Assembly (NCBI GenBank): GCA_964417785.1
Contig: CAYQJO010000196.1
Coordinates: 1-8,151 of the forward strand
From: DAOTUL01 sp034437435
GTDB taxonomy: Bacteria; Chloroflexota; Anaerolineae; Aggregatilineales; Phototrophicaceae
Direction of reading: 5' to 3'
Length of the DNA: 8,151 nt
Made by a program: the position numbers and the translations under genes. The notes below the pieces were generated by a model that had not been told where the DNA came from, ran no database searches, and saw only the letters and a program-made list of their open reading frames with translations. This document shows, piece after piece, positions 1-5,862 of this stretch. Numbering within the stretch: position 1 is the first letter of the stretch; every line of letters starts with the position of its first letter.

Positions 1-52
1 GTTGGATAAACCGGTAGAACTCGTCAACAGATACTGGTGGTTGTGCGATCAT
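1..52 (-). CDS. Uma2-family (DUF820) restriction-endonuclease-fold protein, N-terminal fragment
   Basis: Only the first 17 codons are visible; the gene runs off the left edge. Read on the minus strand, an ATG at 52-50 begins MIAQPPVSVDEFYRFIQ. The pattern of a short leader followed by V-[ST]-V-[DE]-E-F-x-x-F is how many Uma2-family proteins begin, and the family is heavily expanded in Chloroflexota and Cyanobacteria. These proteins have a PD-(D/E)XK nuclease fold and mostly unknown biological roles. The start is supported by a purine-rich GGGAGG at 62-57 and by a strong extended -10 element further upstream. The gene diverges from mltG, with about 117 bases between the two starts. The catalytic part lies outside the window, so the family call rests on the N-terminal pattern alone. 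Confidence 0.5.
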   Translation of the reverse strand, partial: MIAQPPVSVDEFYRFIQ

Positions 53-79
53 ACCGCCTCCCATTTCTTCTCCACATCC

Positions 80-88
80 ATTATAGCA
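80..88 (-). promoter_or_regulatory. Extended -10 promoter for the left-edge Uma2-like gene
   Basis: On the minus strand the bases TGC-TATAAT occupy 88-80. This is a perfect TATAAT hexamer at 85-80 preceded by the TGn extension. No good -35 hexamer is seen 16-18 bases upstream, which fits an extended -10 promoter. Transcription would begin near 73, giving a leader of about 20 bases before the ATG at 52, with GGGAGG inside it. Confidence 0.5.
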
Positions 89-129
89 GACGATCCCCCT
101 ACGTTGGTCTTTTCGCCATCATTGCCAGC

Positions 130-145
130 GGCTATACTCGTAGCC
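130..145 (+). promoter_or_regulatory. Possible mltG promoter region with a short inverted repeat
   Basis: The mltG upstream region has two candidate -10 hexamers, TATACT at 133-138 and TACAAT at 150-155. Neither has a convincing -35 at normal spacing. The first lies within a perfect 5-base inverted repeat, GGCTA (130-134) and TAGCC (141-145), with a 6-base loop. It could be a small operator or chance. The leader before the mltG ATG would be 8 to 25 bases long. Confidence 0.25.
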
Positions 146-169
146 ACGATACAATGAGACTTAGAGTTC

Positions 170-1270
170 ATGGACCGTTCTTGCCGCTCAATCGCGCTCC
201 TGCTGGCCGGACTGGCCGGGGCTGCGCTGGTATTTGTGGTACTGCTTTTTCTGCTGGCTGGCGACCAGCTTACAGATTTTGCCCGTGAGACCGTCTTGCG
301 GATCACCCTGGTCTCACGGCAGAATGATCTGCGAATCCCCATCGGCAGTGATCCGACGCCGATCCGCTTCACCGTCGATCCCGGCGATACCGCCCGATTC
401 ATCGGCCAGCGGCTTGAAGACCAGGTACTCATCACCGATGCCGAGTTATTCGCGGATTACGTCCAGCTAGAAGACCTGGATGGCGAACTGGAAGCGGGGA
501 CTTACTTCCTCAACACCACCATGAACATCAAAGAGATTGCCGCCGCCCTGACCGACTCGAGTCTGAGCCAGATTGTGTTTACCATCATTCCGGGACAGCG
601 CATTGAGGAAGTCGCGGCAAGTATCGACAACAATCTGTTTTTCGCCTTCTCCGGTCAGGATTTCCTCAATGTGACCGGTCGTGGTGCCGACATTAACCCG
701 ACCTTCGCTGACAAAATGGGTCTGCCCTTCGGGGCGTCGGTTGAGGGGTTTCTGCTGCCGGATACCTATTCTCTGCCACCGGAAACAACCCCGTTGATGC
801 TGCGCAATATCCTGTTGGACAGCTTTGAGGTGGCTGCCAGTGAACTGAGCATCGTCCGGGCAGCAGAGCAGGGATTGTCCATGTACGAAGTCGTCACCCT
901 GGCGTCGATTGTCGAGCGCGAGACGATCCACAACGACGAGATGCCGCTGGTCGCCGGCGTCTATCGCAATCGGATTGACTCTGGCTGGCGACTGGAAGCC
1001 GATCCCACCGTGCAATATCCGTTGGGAACAACCGGGAACTGGTGGCCGCAGATCACCCGCGCCAATTACCAGGATGTCATCTCGGACTACAACACCTACC
1101 GGGTCGATGGGCTGCCACCCGGTCCCATCGCCAATCCCAGCCTGAGCGCCATTGAGGCCGTCATCAACCCGGAACCGTCCGACTTTTTCTTCTTCCGCGC
1201 TGACTGCCGTACCGATGGCTATCATGAATTTGCCCGGACGTTTGAGGAACATGTCGCCAATGGCTGCTAG
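170..1270 (+). CDS. mltG: Endolytic murein transglycosylase MltG (YceG-like)
   Basis: This 366-residue protein is a normal-length MltG, the membrane-bound lytic transglycosylase that cleaves nascent peptidoglycan strands and is thought to act as a chain terminator. A single N-terminal membrane segment spans about residues 7-31, placing the rest outside the cytoplasm. Residues about 65-130 match the LysM-like subdomain. The catalytic YceG domain follows, with EGFLLPDTY at 192-200 and the signature ASIVERE at 245-251, whose first Glu (E249) corresponds to the catalytic Glu of the E. coli enzyme. The C-terminal YNTYRVDGLPPGPIANPS region (308-324) and the closing FFRADCRTDGYHEF stretch are also typical. 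The chosen ATG sits directly before the membrane segment; the AGAG upstream is only a weak ribosome-binding site. The 3' end overlaps the next gene by 11 bases, so the two are probably cotranscribed. The neighbour often found with mltG, ruvX, is absent here. Confidence 0.95.
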   Translation: MDRSCRSIALLLAGLAGAALVFVVLLFLLAGDQLTDFARETVLRITLVSRQNDLRIPIGSDPTPIRFTVDPGDTARFIGQRLEDQVLITDAELFADYVQLEDLDGELEAGTYFLNTTMNIKEIAAALTDSSLSQIVFTIIPGQRIEEVAASIDNNLFFAFSGQDFLNVTGRGADINPTFADKMGLPFGASVEGFLLPDTYSLPPETTPLMLRNILLDSFEVAASELSIVRAAEQGLSMYEVVTLASIVERETIHNDEMPLVAGVYRNRIDSGWRLEADPTVQYPLGTTGNWWPQITRANYQDVISDYNTYRVDGLPPGPIANPSLSAIEAVINPEPSDFFFFRADCRTDGYHEFARTFEEHVANGC

Positions 1271-1973
1271 GATCGCCGCGCTGCTGATTCTGCTGCTGGC
1301 GGCCTGTCGCTCCGTACCGGAGTTACCGCTGCGAGTCGCGCTGCTGGCCCCCTTTGAAGGACGCTACCGCGAAATCGGTTACAGTGCGTTGTATCCGGCG
1401 CGATTGGCCGCCGAAGACAGCGGCGTCGCGCTGCTGGCCGTCGATGACGGTGGCACCGTCGAGTCGGCCGCGGAACGCGCCCGTGCGCTTACCCTCGATC
1501 CGCAGATCAAAGCTGTCGTGGCATTGGGCTTCAACGCCACCGATCCGTCGGTGCAAACGGAATTTGGAGATTTGCCCGTCCTGGTCGTCGGCTACTGGGA
1601 CAATCCGCCAGAGCAGGTCTATATGCTCGTCCATCCGGACATCCCATCCATGCTTTCGGAGTCAGACCAGGATACCGGCTCTCACATGCTGGCAACAGAG
1701 AGTTTTCGTGCGCTAAATCCTGACCGTGAGGGTCTGCGCATCGTCACCAGCGGCGGGCTGCCCAACGCGACCTTCCGGCGGCGGACACTCGACAGCGACC
1801 CATTCGCGGCTGAACCTGGTTTACTTGGTAAATTGGTCTACGACGCCGTTCAGATGGTGGCAGCGGGTATCCCGTATGATCGCTTTGCAAACGGTTACTG
1901 GCTCGACGCCCCCATCAACACCTACCAATACGACAAAAACGGAGTCCTCGTTGAGAATCAGACCCGCCAGTGA
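1260..1973 (+). CDS. Compact periplasmic-binding-protein-like lipoprotein
   Basis: This 237-residue protein begins with a lipoprotein signal: hydrophobic residues 5-15 end in LLAAC, with Cys16 as the lipidation site. The mature part opens with LRVALLAPFEGRYREIGY, the first strand and loop of branched-chain amino-acid-type (class I) periplasmic binding proteins. A Rossmann-like pattern follows (LLAVDDGG, VVALGFNATDP, LPVLVVGY). The end (GLLGKLVYDAVQMV, then APINTYQYDKNGVLV) also resembles the C-terminal part of that family. At 237 residues it is clearly shorter than the usual 350-400, and most of the second lobe appears to be missing or compressed. The ATG at 1260 is preferred because GAGGAA at 1244-1249 lies 10 bases upstream; an ATG at 1251 would be too close. 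It overlaps mltG by 11 bases. No ABC permease or ATPase genes adjoin it, so a sensor or envelope role is as likely as transport. The ligand is unknown. Confidence 0.65.
   Translation: MAARIAALLILLLAACRSVPELPLRVALLAPFEGRYREIGYSALYPARLAAEDSGVALLAVDDGGTVESAAERARALTLDPQIKAVVALGFNATDPSVQTEFGDLPVLVVGYWDNPPEQVYMLVHPDIPSMLSESDQDTGSHMLATESFRALNPDREGLRIVTSGGLPNATFRRRTLDSDPFAAEPGLLGKLVYDAVQMVAAGIPYDRFANGYWLDAPINTYQYDKNGVLVENQTRQ
1941..1944 (+). promoter_or_regulatory. Ribosome-binding site that sets a TTG start for the acetyltransferase
   Basis: GGAG lies six bases before an in-frame TTG at 1951, inside the 3' end of the preceding lipoprotein gene. No ATG or GTG in this frame fits the start of the acetyltransferase fold, and the residues right after the TTG (RIRPASEPDVEQI) match the first strand and helix of GNAT proteins. 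Confidence 0.6.
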
Positions 1974-2418
1974 ACCCGACGTTGAACAAATCGAAATCTT
2001 AAAAGCCCCTGTCCAGTTTCCACCACAGATTGCCCATATGCGCATCTGGTCCATGCGTCAGGGACGCTCGACCTATCTCGTTGCAGAAGACAACGGTCGC
2101 ATCGTCGGCCATGTATGGCTGAAGTACGCCGGTACCGAACGCCGTCCGTTTTTTCCGGATATTGAAGATTTGTACATCCATCCCGACTACCGCCGTCAGG
2201 GTGTCGCCACGCAGTTGATTCAAACCTGTGAGCGCCATGCCCGCGCCAGGGGTTATACCCGGATCGGATTGGCCGCGGCCCAGGATACGCAAGACCCCGC
2301 CCGCATTCTCTATGCCCGCCTCGGTTTCCAGCCCTTACCACTCGAACCCTATGTACACGATATTTACGATGGCGTACCCTTTCTGGTAATCGACATGGAA
2401 AAATCGCTCAGCGAATGA
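1951..2418 (+). CDS. GNAT-family N-acetyltransferase
   Basis: This 155-residue single-domain protein has a Gcn5-related acetyltransferase fold, transferring an acetyl group from acetyl-CoA to an amine on an unknown substrate. The TTG start gives MRIRPASEPDVEQI, the classic first strand and helix. The central strands TYLVAEDNGRIVGHVWLKY (41-59) and DIEDLYIHPDYRRQGVATQLI (70-90) follow. The acetyl-CoA pyrophosphate loop, [RQ]xxGx[GA], is RRQGVA at 81-86. The later segment ARILYARLGFQPLP matches motif B, where a Tyr often acts as general acid. The gene overlaps the lipoprotein gene upstream by 23 bases, suggesting translational coupling in the mltG cluster. Its stop overlaps the stop of the opposing phosphorylase gene by 11 bases. 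Substrate specificity cannot be read from the sequence. Confidence 0.88.
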   Translation: MRIRPASEPDVEQIEILKAPVQFPPQIAHMRIWSMRQGRSTYLVAEDNGRIVGHVWLKYAGTERRPFFPDIEDLYIHPDYRRQGVATQLIQTCERHARARGYTRIGLAAAQDTQDPARILYARLGFQPLPLEPYVHDIYDGVPFLVIDMEKSLSE

Positions 2419-3715
2419 CACCGTAGAATAACGGCAGCGGCTCGACCACATCATCACTATACGCAAAGGCACGCGACACCCGCTCCCGGCACGAGTCCAG
2501 CGGACTGTTAGCATATAATGTCGCTACCGTTTCACCCGCATCGACCGAATCACCGACTTTTTTGTGGACGACCACGCCGACCGCCGGATCAATCGGATCG
2601 CCTTTTCTCTCGCGTCCGGCACCCAGATCAAAAGCCGCCCAGGCGATGTCTTCCGCCAATACCCGCGCCACATAGCCCGCTCGGGGCGCAGTGACTGATT
2701 CAACCAGGCTGGCTTGCGGGAGTAGATCGGGATTATCGATGACGCGACTGTCGCCTCCCTGAGCGTCTACCATCTCACGGAATTTCGTCAGCGCAGCATC
2801 GCTGGCAATCTGCCGCTCAAGATAAGCCTTCACATCATCCAGATCGGTCCAACGGTCTCCACGTCCCGCCAGTTGCAGCATATAGGCGGCGACTTCCAGA
2901 CAGTGTAGACGGAAATCCTCCGGCCCGCCGCCTTTGAGCGTATCGACAGCCTCGATAACTTCCAGCGCATTGCCGACTGCACAACCCAACGGCTGGTTCA
3001 TATCCGAGAGCAGCGCCACCACATCCCGTCCCACCTGCTGGCCGATGCCCACCATAACCTGCGCCAGTTCACGGGCGTCGTCCAGGGTACGCATAAACGC
3101 ACCGTTGCCGGTCTTAACATCCAGCACAATGCCGTTGGCACCGGCTGCGATCTTCTTGCTCATGATGCTGCTGGCGATCAGCGGCAGACTCGGCACGGTC
3201 GCGGTCACATCGCGCAGCGCGTAGAGCTTCCCATCTGCCGGTGCCAGATCATGCGACTGTCCTGATAGCGATAACCCGATCCGCTGCGCCTGCTCGTAAA
3301 ACTGCGCCTCGCTGAGATCAACACGAAAGCCCGGTATCGCTTCCAACTTATCCAGGGTACCGCCGGAGAAGCCCAGACCGCGCCCGCTCATCTTGGCGAC
3401 CGGCACCCCGCAGGAGGCCACCAGCGGCAGCACCACCAAAGATGTCTTATCACCAACCCCGCCGGAGGAATGTTTATCGACCACATATCCAGCAATCTCG
3501 GAGAGATCAAGCGTCTCGCCCGACTCGGCCATCGCCAGGGTCAGCGCAGTTGTCTCGTCAATGGTCATCCCGCGAAGGACGATTGCCATCAACAACGCTG
3601 CTGCCTGATAATCCGGTAGCTGGTCGTTTGAGTAAGCTCTAATAAACCATTGAATTTCGGCCTCGTTTAAGGCTTGCCCATCACGCTTTTTGGCAATAAT
3701 ATCGACTGCACGCAT
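2408..3715 (-). CDS. pdp: Pyrimidine-nucleoside phosphorylase
   Basis: This 435-residue enzyme catalyses reversible phosphorolysis of uridine, thymidine or deoxyuridine to the base and (deoxy)ribose 1-phosphate, in cytoplasmic nucleoside salvage. It is collinear with Bacillus Pdp. The N-terminal helical domain is MRAVDIIAKKRDG onwards. The phosphate loop is KHSSGGVGDK at 81-90, with Ser where many homologues have Thr. The family signature SGRGLGFSGGTLDKLE is at 110-125. R168, S183 and K187 match the base-binding Arg, Ser and Lys of E. coli thymidine phosphorylase (R171, S186, K190). The C-terminal barrel-sandwich domain runs from about 345 to the end, with the typical GAGR and KKVGD segments. 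The second of two adjacent ATG codons (3715) is chosen because it matches homologous N-termini and has GAGAG at a better distance; an upstream TTG at 3733 is less likely. Broad pyrimidine specificity is more likely than strict thymidine use, but this is inferred. Confidence 0.94.
   Translation of the reverse strand: MRAVDIIAKKRDGQALNEAEIQWFIRAYSNDQLPDYQAAALLMAIVLRGMTIDETTALTLAMAESGETLDLSEIAGYVVDKHSSGGVGDKTSLVVLPLVASCGVPVAKMSGRGLGFSGGTLDKLEAIPGFRVDLSEAQFYEQAQRIGLSLSGQSHDLAPADGKLYALRDVTATVPSLPLIASSIMSKKIAAGANGIVLDVKTGNGAFMRTLDDARELAQVMVGIGQQVGRDVVALLSDMNQPLGCAVGNALEVIEAVDTLKGGGPEDFRLHCLEVAAYMLQLAGRGDRWTDLDDVKAYLERQIASDAALTKFREMVDAQGGDSRVIDNPDLLPQASLVESVTAPRAGYVARVLAEDIAWAAFDLGAGRERKGDPIDPAVGVVVHKKVGDSVDAGETVATLYANSPLDSCRERVSRAFAYSDDVVEPLPLFYGVIR
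3674..3702 (+). promoter_or_regulatory. Weak candidate promoter for the methyltransferase-like gene, inside pdp
   Basis: TTGCCC (3674-3679) and TAATAT (3697-3702) are separated by 17 bases and match the consensus at 4 of 6 positions each. There is too little space between the two divergent genes for a promoter, so one for this gene must overlap the 5' end of pdp. No clear ribosome-binding site precedes the ATG at 3733. Confidence 0.2.
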
Positions 3716-3732
3716 CATCTTCTCTCGTTGCA

Positions 3733-4362
3733 ATGAGTGTTTCTTCCATGATACCAGTTTTACTCGGCATGTTGATATACGGCATCTTCCACAGCATCAC
3801 GGCGAGTCGTCCGGTGAAACGTGCGTTCCGCAACATCCTCGGTGAACGTGCCTATCACGGGTTATATCGTCTGGCCTTCAATGTCATCTCGGTCATCACC
3901 ATTCTGCCAATTCTCTATCTGGTGGTGTTCCACGAAGGCGATGTGGTCTGGACGGTTGATCTGACCTGGGAACCATTGCTGCTGCTGCTCCAGGGGATCG
4001 GCGTGGTCGGCTTTCTGATCGCCCTGTTCCAGACTGACCTGATCCGTTTCGCCGGGTTGAGCCAGTTCATCGCCTATCTGCGCGGTGAGCCGCTGCCGCT
4101 GCCGGATGAGGCTCTCAAGACCGACGGGCTGTATGGCATCGTGCGTCATCCCCTGTATATGTTCAGTCTGCTGCTGCTGTGGCCGGTCTCCACCATGACC
4201 GAAGCCTACTTCGGTTTCTGTCTGGGGTCCACATTGTATTTCATCGTCGGTTCGTATTTTGAAGAAAAACGCATGGTGCGAGACTTCGGCGATACCTATG
4301 CCCATTATCGCCAGCGGGTCCCCTGGCTGATTCCTTTTGTTAGATTTGGAAATAGAACCTGA
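3733..4362 (+). CDS. Membrane methyltransferase-like protein of the ICMT / NnrU kind
   Basis: This 209-residue integral membrane protein has about five hydrophobic segments (roughly 7-22, 44-66, 80-99, 140-160 and 160-175). The C-terminal half carries features of the isoprenylcysteine carboxylmethyltransferase and phospholipid-methyltransferase superfamily: GLYGIVRHPLY at 132-142, then EEKR at 177-180 and FGDTYAHYRQRVP at 185-197, which together form the S-adenosylmethionine site in that family. The N-terminal GIFHSITASRPVKR (17-30) resembles NnrU and MddA-type proteins, the latter methylating methanethiol to dimethyl sulfide. The substrate is unknown; a small thiol, a lipid or a protein cysteine is possible. 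The ATG at 3733 has no good ribosome-binding site, and an in-frame ATG at 3748 is an alternative start. The gene diverges from pdp and is followed by a separate promoter for the next operon. Confidence 0.8.
   Translation: MSVSSMIPVLLGMLIYGIFHSITASRPVKRAFRNILGERAYHGLYRLAFNVISVITILPILYLVVFHEGDVVWTVDLTWEPLLLLLQGIGVVGFLIALFQTDLIRFAGLSQFIAYLRGEPLPLPDEALKTDGLYGIVRHPLYMFSLLLLWPVSTMTEAYFGFCLGSTLYFIVGSYFEEKRMVRDFGDTYAHYRQRVPWLIPFVRFGNRT
3748..3775 (-). promoter_or_regulatory. Possible pdp promoter inside the divergent gene
   Basis: On the minus strand TCAACA (3775-3770) and TATCAT (3753-3748) are separated by 16 bases and match the -35 and -10 consensus at 4 and 5 of 6 positions. Transcription would begin near 3741, leaving a leader of about 26 bases before the ATG at 3715. 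It lies within the first codons of the plus-strand methyltransferase gene. Confidence 0.3.
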
Positions 4363-4388
4363 CATCCGCACACGATTTTCAGTACAAT
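4359..4388 (+). promoter_or_regulatory. Promoter of the dsbA-dsbA-mtnA operon
   Basis: CTGACA (4359-4364) and TACAAT (4383-4388), separated by 18 bases, each match the sigma-70-type consensus at 5 of 6 positions. The -35 overlaps the stop codon of the preceding gene. Transcription would start near 4395, about 27 bases before the ATG at 4422. Confidence 0.5.
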
Positions 4389-4408
4389 CTGGGTCCATTT
4401 GAGACTGT

Positions 4409-4414
4409 GGAGGT
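4409..4414 (+). promoter_or_regulatory. Strong ribosome-binding site that decides the first DsbA-like start
   Basis: GGAGGT lies seven bases before the ATG at 4422. It favours that start over an in-frame GTG at 4407, which has no such site and would add only five residues. Confidence 0.8.
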
Positions 4415-4421
4415 ATGCTAT

Positions 4422-5123
4422 ATGGAACGCAAACAACAACAGCAGCTATGGATTGTCGGTGGTGCAATCGCTATCGCCCTGGTGGTGGCCGTCGCTGTCA
4501 TTCTGATGTCGAACAGCCCATCAGCGGCCCGCACGGACGTTGATTTCGATGATCTGAACCAGACTCGTCTGTCCGACGGCGGTTTTGTCCTGGGCGATCC
4601 CGATGCACCGATTACCATCGTGGAGTTCGCTGACTTTCTTTGCCCCCACTGCCAGGACTACAAAGACACCGTGAATCGCGTCATTGAGGACTTCGTCGTC
4701 ACCGGCCAGGCCCGCTTTGAATTCCGTATGATCGTCACTCAGGGACCGACCGCCGAGTTCCTGTTCCGCATCGCGGAGTGTGTGGCTGAAACCGACGGCG
4801 GTGACTTCTGGGACGCACACGAGGAGATATTCGCGCTGGCCGCCGACTCGTCAGTGGACCGTAATGACATCGCACGGGAAGCAGTGAACAATATGGGATT
4901 ATCCTACGCTGAGGTGTTCCAGTGCGCCGAAGAAATGCGCGAGGAACGCGAAGGCCAGTACCTCACCGATGGCCGGCTGGGCAGCGGTGTTGATGTCCAG
5001 GGGACTCCGGCGGTGCGCGTGCGCTTCGGCGATATGGAAGCACCAGTGGAGCTACTCGGAGCCGCTCGTGGCAGTCTGCGCTATGAAGCCATCCAGGCCG
5101 CAGTTATAGAGGCAAACAGCTAA
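4422..5123 (+). CDS. Membrane-anchored DsbA-like thiol-disulfide oxidoreductase (first of a tandem pair)
   Basis: This 233-residue protein has a short charged, Gln-rich cytoplasmic tail (MERKQQQQ), one membrane segment at about 9-29 and a low-complexity linker to about 50. An extracytoplasmic thioredoxin-like domain of the DsbA/Thioredoxin_4 type follows. It contains the redox motif CPHC at 74-77 after the strand ITIVEFADFL, an inserted helical region, and GTPAV with the expected cis-proline at 196. Two further cysteines, in IAECVAE and VFQCAEE of the helical insert, occur in many relatives and may form a second disulfide. The likely role is to oxidise or isomerise disulfides in exported proteins; such proteins are commonly reoxidised by DsbB or VKOR, neither of which is in this window. 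The stop and the next start overlap as TAATG, implying translational coupling with the paralogue. Confidence 0.9.
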   Translation: MERKQQQQLWIVGGAIAIALVVAVAVILMSNSPSAARTDVDFDDLNQTRLSDGGFVLGDPDAPITIVEFADFLCPHCQDYKDTVNRVIEDFVVTGQARFEFRMIVTQGPTAEFLFRIAECVAETDGGDFWDAHEEIFALAADSSVDRNDIAREAVNNMGLSYAEVFQCAEEMREEREGQYLTDGRLGSGVDVQGTPAVRVRFGDMEAPVELLGAARGSLRYEAIQAAVIEANS

Positions 5124-5860
5124 TGCGTCGTTTACTACCTGCTCTGTTCTTGCTTTTTATCGGTACGGGCTGCACCCCCATCGCGTTGGCTGCCGGTGGC
5201 TTAGGCTTGCTGCCAGCTTCGCTGTTATTTGTGGCGGTAGCACCGCGGACCTCAGTCGCCGAGCCGATGGCACCAAGCGCTGAAACATCTGCAGAGGCCA
5301 TCGTGGCCCTGCCGCAGTCGCAAACCGAGGATGGCGCGTTCGTTCTCGGCTATCCAGACGCACCGGTGACCATTGTCGAGTTTTCTGACTTTCTCTGCCC
5401 TCACTGCCAGGGCTATCAGGAGACCGCCCAACAGGTGATCGACACTTACGTTGAAACCGGTATGGCCCGTTATGAATACCGTATGATGCCGGTCATCGGT
5501 CCACCATCGGAAGCGCTGGCCCGGTTGGCTGAATGCGTCCATCGCAGTGCGGGAGCCGACTTCTGGCAGGCAAAGGCACTGATCTTCGACCTGGCGCAAG
5601 AAGCCCCGCCCGAAGACGTTGGACCCGAGATGGCCGCACGGTTGGGGCTGGACTACGCTGGACTGCTGGAATGCGCTGACCGGCTCGGTGACAGCGCCCA
5701 ATACATCAACGACCGGCAGCTTGCCACCAGCATCGGTATCAGCGGCACACCGTCCATGCGCGTGCGCTATGGCGATGGCGAGCTTGAGTTGATCGACGAA
5801 CGCGCAGTCGGCGGCATCCCCTTTGAGACCATCGCAACCCTGATCGAGGAAGCACAGTAA
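5123..5860 (+). CDS. DsbA-like thiol-disulfide oxidoreductase, second of a tandem pair
   Basis: This 245-residue paralogue of the preceding protein aligns with it across the thioredoxin-like domain, from DGAFVLGYPDAPVTIVEF onward. It has CPHC at 92-95, the cis-proline motif GTPSM (P210), and the same extra cysteine pair in LAECVHR and LLECADR. Conservation outside these motifs is moderate, so the duplication is old. The N-terminus differs: a hydrophobic run at 4-15 leads to IGTGC with Cys17. That resembles a lipoprotein signal but has Gly rather than Leu/Val/Ile at -3. A second hydrophobic stretch covers about 20-40. It may be a lipoprotein, a cleaved export signal or a membrane hairpin. The start ATG shares its A with the upstream TAA stop. 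mtnA begins two bases after its stop. Confidence 0.88.
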   Translation: MRRLLPALFLLFIGTGCTPIALAAGGLGLLPASLLFVAVAPRTSVAEPMAPSAETSAEAIVALPQSQTEDGAFVLGYPDAPVTIVEFSDFLCPHCQGYQETAQQVIDTYVETGMARYEYRMMPVIGPPSEALARLAECVHRSAGADFWQAKALIFDLAQEAPPEDVGPEMAARLGLDYAGLLECADRLGDSAQYINDRQLATSIGISGTPSMRVRYGDGELELIDERAVGGIPFETIATLIEEAQ

Positions 5861-5862
5861 CC

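Noticed and set aside
49..435. Minus-strand open frame of 128 codons overlapping the start of mltG
   Set aside because: It lies opposite the well-supported mltG coding region, has a composition typical of a reverse shadow and shows no recognisable domain.
467..1252. Long minus-strand open frame of 261 codons inside mltG
   Set aside because: It is fully antisense to the conserved catalytic region of mltG and has no domain or ribosome-binding site; such long reverse frames are common in GC-rich genes.
4430..4448. CAA/CAG trinucleotide run at the start of the first DsbA-like gene as a phase-variable repeat
   Set aside because: The run is short and imperfect and encodes a Gln-rich cytoplasmic tail; changes by whole triplets would not switch the frame.
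3862..4467. Minus-strand open frame of 201 codons opposite the methyltransferase-like gene
   Set aside because: It is rich in Gln and His as expected when Leu codons such as CTG are read backwards, and the plus-strand frame carries clear family motifs.
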